Assembly: GCA_009841235.1 (NCBI GenBank)
Contig: VXMH01000033.1
Location: 1-64,000, forward strand
Origin: Caldilineaceae bacterium SB0661_bin_32
GTDB lineage: Bacteria; Chloroflexota; Anaerolineae; Caldilineales; Caldilineaceae
DNA length: 64,000 bases
Reading direction: 5' to 3'
In this document: positions 61,975 to 64,000 of the stretch, piece after piece
Numbering within the stretch: the stretch's first letter is position 1
How the letters are laid out: each line of letters opens with the position of its first letter
The notes under the pieces: model-generated
What the model was told of the DNA's origin: nothing
What the model saw: only the letters and a program-made list of their open reading frames with translations
Databases searched by the model: none
Translations under genes and position numbers: made by a program

Positions 61975-64000
61975 GTGTCTACAGAACGACCCGAACTCAC
62001 CTCCAACATCGGAATCCTGTGGAGCGAACGCACGCGGCGCGCCAATGCCGAAGAGGCCATACGTGCAGGGGCTGTTTACACGTTTGAGGATGCCTGGGGG
62101 CAAGAGAAGAGCTGGCTCAAAGGGCAGTACGCCTATCTGGCGCCGAGCACGGTCTCGGCCTGCCTCAACCGCTTCAATCTCAAGCACAGTTTTATCGGGG
62201 ATGAAGGGCTTGCCGACCGCCTGGCAGAGGTTTCTCTCCTCTTTTTGCCCAGCGCGCACAGCCTGACGCGAGCGGCGATCGAAGCAATCAGTTCCTGGCT
62301 GGAGAGGGACGACACATTTCTGTGCGTGTCAGGACCCACCAATCTGCCGCCTGAACTGCTCGGTCTGAAAAGCCTGGAACTGGGACAGACGAAGGGCTAT
62401 ACAGCCTGGCAGTGGCGAAGCGGCAGCCCCTTCGGCGACCCCGCCAGGTGGGAAGAGTGGTACATTTCAAGCTTCAAGGGCTTCACTGCTTGCATTGCTG
62501 AACCAGCGGCGGACGCCGTGGTACTTGCCGATCTGCTGGAAGTCGGCGGGGACCTGTCAGGACCGGAAACCGCCCCCCGGCAACGAATTGGCGCCGGAAT
62601 GGTCCGGACGGAGAAGAGTCTCTTTGTCGCCAACGCACTTTTTGAATATATGGGTGGCGTTTGGCAGGCGCACCTGAATGCTGAGGAGGTGCGGCGCTGG
62701 TTCAACCCGTTCAACTGGGCTGAGACACTGCTTTACCAGCTACGCGGCGTACTCTGGGCTTGCGGCCAGGACCGCTGGTGGGATACGCGCCTGCGGACGT
62801 TTGGCAGCTACGACGGCGTCATGAACATCCGTCACGACCCGGACAAGTCATTGGACATGACGATGCTCCGTTACCAGGGAGAGCATCTGATTCCGGCCAC
62901 GCATACATTGCTTGACGCCAACATCTCACCTGAGGCGACCACAACGGAGATGGACCAGGAGTGGGTACGGGAGATTTCCAAGTACCCGTTCATCGAGATC
63001 GGTCTGCACAACGATGCTATCCAGGAGACTCCGCCAAAATGGATGATGGGGGCTAACCTCGCCCGGCACGTGATCGAGTCCGAGAAAAATCTGGGCGTTC
63101 GACTTTACACCGGCGGGCGCCACGGCGGTTACAGCGTCTATCCTGAAATGATCGACGCCATGGACTATCTCTATCAGAACGTGCCGCACTTCCTGGGGCT
63201 GGGCACCTTCCACTTTCACCTGATGGCCGAGTATGGAGACAGGACGCCCGATCCGGAGAAAGGTGACATGGTGGTCACCTACCAGACCCTGACCTCACCG
63301 ACGATTGCCAGCCCGGGATTCTGGTTTCCCTTTCATGGCGTGGTCAGTACGACTGAAGAGTGCCGACAGCTGCGCGGTTGGGACATGACCCACGAGTACG
63401 ACCCACCTCCAGAGGTGATCGACAAGGTTTACGAGCGACCGAACAGCAGGGACCAGGACCCCGATACAGCTCTGGCGGACGGAGTCTACCAGCTGCAATA
63501 TCACCCCTTATTCACAGTTGATCCCAGCTACAACAACGGCCGCGGCACCTTTGATTGGATGTGTTATGGCATCAGGCGGGCCGAGCGTATCAATCTCTGG
63601 CAGGCGACGCAGAGAGCAATCTATCAGCGTCTACAGGACTACGAGGACATCCAGTTCCGCGTGTCCGACGGAGGAAGAACTATTCAGGCGTACAATCCGA
63701 CCGGGCGCACGATCGAAGATCTCATGGTCGAAACGTCGGTCCTGCTGGGGGCGCCGGAGCAGGAGGGACCGGACGCGCTGGGAGCGGGCGCTGTTGCCGA
63801 TGAAATCGAGTTAACGCAGGAGGTGGAGTACTCCTCGCTGCGCCTTGAGGGGGGCGGAGGCTCGGAAAGTGAAACCTGCTACCTGGCGCACATTGTCAGG
63901 AACCGGTTCTTCACCTTGCCGCGGATGACGCCGGGAGCATCCTGTACGATCCGCTTAGAAAGCGGCGGCCTCCAACATCCATTCGTAGCCCAGGCCAATA
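61975..64000 (+). CDS. Large uncharacterised protein, amidotransferase-like N-terminus (partial at right edge)
   Basis: An open frame of 675 codons that runs off the window with no stop. The start is GTG 61975 with AGGAG 9 nt upstream. The N-terminal 100 residues (IGILWSERTRRANAEEA, then LLFLPSAHSLTRAAIEAI) look like the class-I glutamine-amidotransferase-like domain seen in beta-galactosidases and related glycan enzymes. A later stretch resembles a polysaccharide-deacetylase barrel: IRHDPD (285-290), GLHND (343-347) and GGRHGGY (380-386) sit in the order of that family's metal and catalytic motifs. I cannot name a family with confidence. It sits 86 nt after the permease genes, so it is likely to process the imported substrate. 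Confidence 0.6.
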   Translation, partial: MSTERPELTSNIGILWSERTRRANAEEAIRAGAVYTFEDAWGQEKSWLKGQYAYLAPSTVSACLNRFNLKHSFIGDEGLADRLAEVSLLFLPSAHSLTRAAIEAISSWLERDDTFLCVSGPTNLPPELLGLKSLELGQTKGYTAWQWRSGSPFGDPARWEEWYISSFKGFTACIAEPAADAVVLADLLEVGGDLSGPETAPRQRIGAGMVRTEKSLFVANALFEYMGGVWQAHLNAEEVRRWFNPFNWAETLLYQLRGVLWACGQDRWWDTRLRTFGSYDGVMNIRHDPDKSLDMTMLRYQGEHLIPATHTLLDANISPEATTTEMDQEWVREISKYPFIEIGLHNDAIQETPPKWMMGANLARHVIESEKNLGVRLYTGGRHGGYSVYPEMIDAMDYLYQNVPHFLGLGTFHFHLMAEYGDRTPDPEKGDMVVTYQTLTSPTIASPGFWFPFHGVVSTTEECRQLRGWDMTHEYDPPPEVIDKVYERPNSRDQDPDTALADGVYQLQYHPLFTVDPSYNNGRGTFDWMCYGIRRAERINLWQATQRAIYQRLQDYEDIQFRVSDGGRTIQAYNPTGRTIEDLMVETSVLLGAPEQEGPDALGAGAVADEIELTQEVEYSSLRLEGGGGSESETCYLAHIVRNRFFTLPRMTPGASCTIRLESGGLQHPFVAQAN

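Noticed and set aside
1-64000. CRISPR arrays, tRNA or rRNA genes, transposase genes
   Set aside because: No regularly spaced repeats, cloverleaf sequences, rRNA motifs or transposase-like ORFs were seen on reading both strands; a tRNAscan or CRISPR search would settle it.

Overview
The window is GC-rich bacterial chromosome packed with carbohydrate- and peptide-uptake genes. The solute-binding lipoproteins have twin-arginine leaders of the pattern RRxFL...GGxALLAAC. There are several family-1 sugar ABC importers without an ATPase, many PhyH dioxygenases, AGE epimerase, ThuA, DUF4380 and DUF4058 proteins. Together these point to a heterotrophic Chloroflexota, most likely Caldilineales/Anaerolineae and possibly a host-associated (for example sponge) or marine lineage. 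That placement is inferred from gene style; no rRNA or tRNA gene was seen.

Layout. 1-10297 (+): a broken HicB-type antitoxin, transaldolase, sterol-desaturase-like membrane enzyme, then a sugar operon (Gfo/Idh dehydrogenase, double cupin, atypical ROK protein, binding lipoprotein, two permeases, GH32/GH43-like glycosidase). 10323-11544 (-): a frameshifted DUF2961 remnant and a DUF4058 gene. 11801-23565 (+): esterase, AGE epimerase, a PhyH / class-III aminotransferase / PhyH cassette, DUF4380, GH5-like glycosidase, ThuA, and a tandem pair of unusual aldo/keto reductases. 24306-31815 (+): two more sugar importers, one carrying an extra small exported Ig-like protein. 31926-34901 (+): a tandem PhyH pair and an AAC(3)-fold acetyltransferase. 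45057-34962 (-): a nine-gene catabolic operon (sialidase-like, HpaI aldolase, zinc-less MDR dehydrogenase, aminotransferase, amidohydrolase, ferritin-like protein, two aldo/keto reductases, Gfo/Idh). 45317-55821 (+): a well-formed promoter and a complete Dpp/Opp importer (binding protein, two permeases, two ATPases), then a broken sialidase-like gene, a flavin monooxygenase, a ThDP enzyme and an HpaI aldolase. 55822-57929: a degraded, more AT-rich island with a truncated aldolase copy, a small membrane protein and a PIN-domain toxin/antitoxin-like locus. 58172-64000 (+): a second Dpp-type importer without ATPases and a large uncharacterised protein that runs off the window.

How it fits together. 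Exported glycosidases, esterase and sialidase-like proteins would release sugars or peptides, five binding-protein importers would capture them, and the dehydrogenases, epimerase, aldolases, aminotransferases and kinase-like proteins would process them. The most striking non-coding pattern is that all five solute-binding-protein genes are followed by a long, near-perfect stem-loop before the first permease gene, without a U-tract. This suggests a general device that sets high binding-protein to low permease expression. Gene decay and tandem duplication recur (HicB, DUF2961, sialidase-like, aldolase copy, antitoxin), marking an actively remodelled accessory region.
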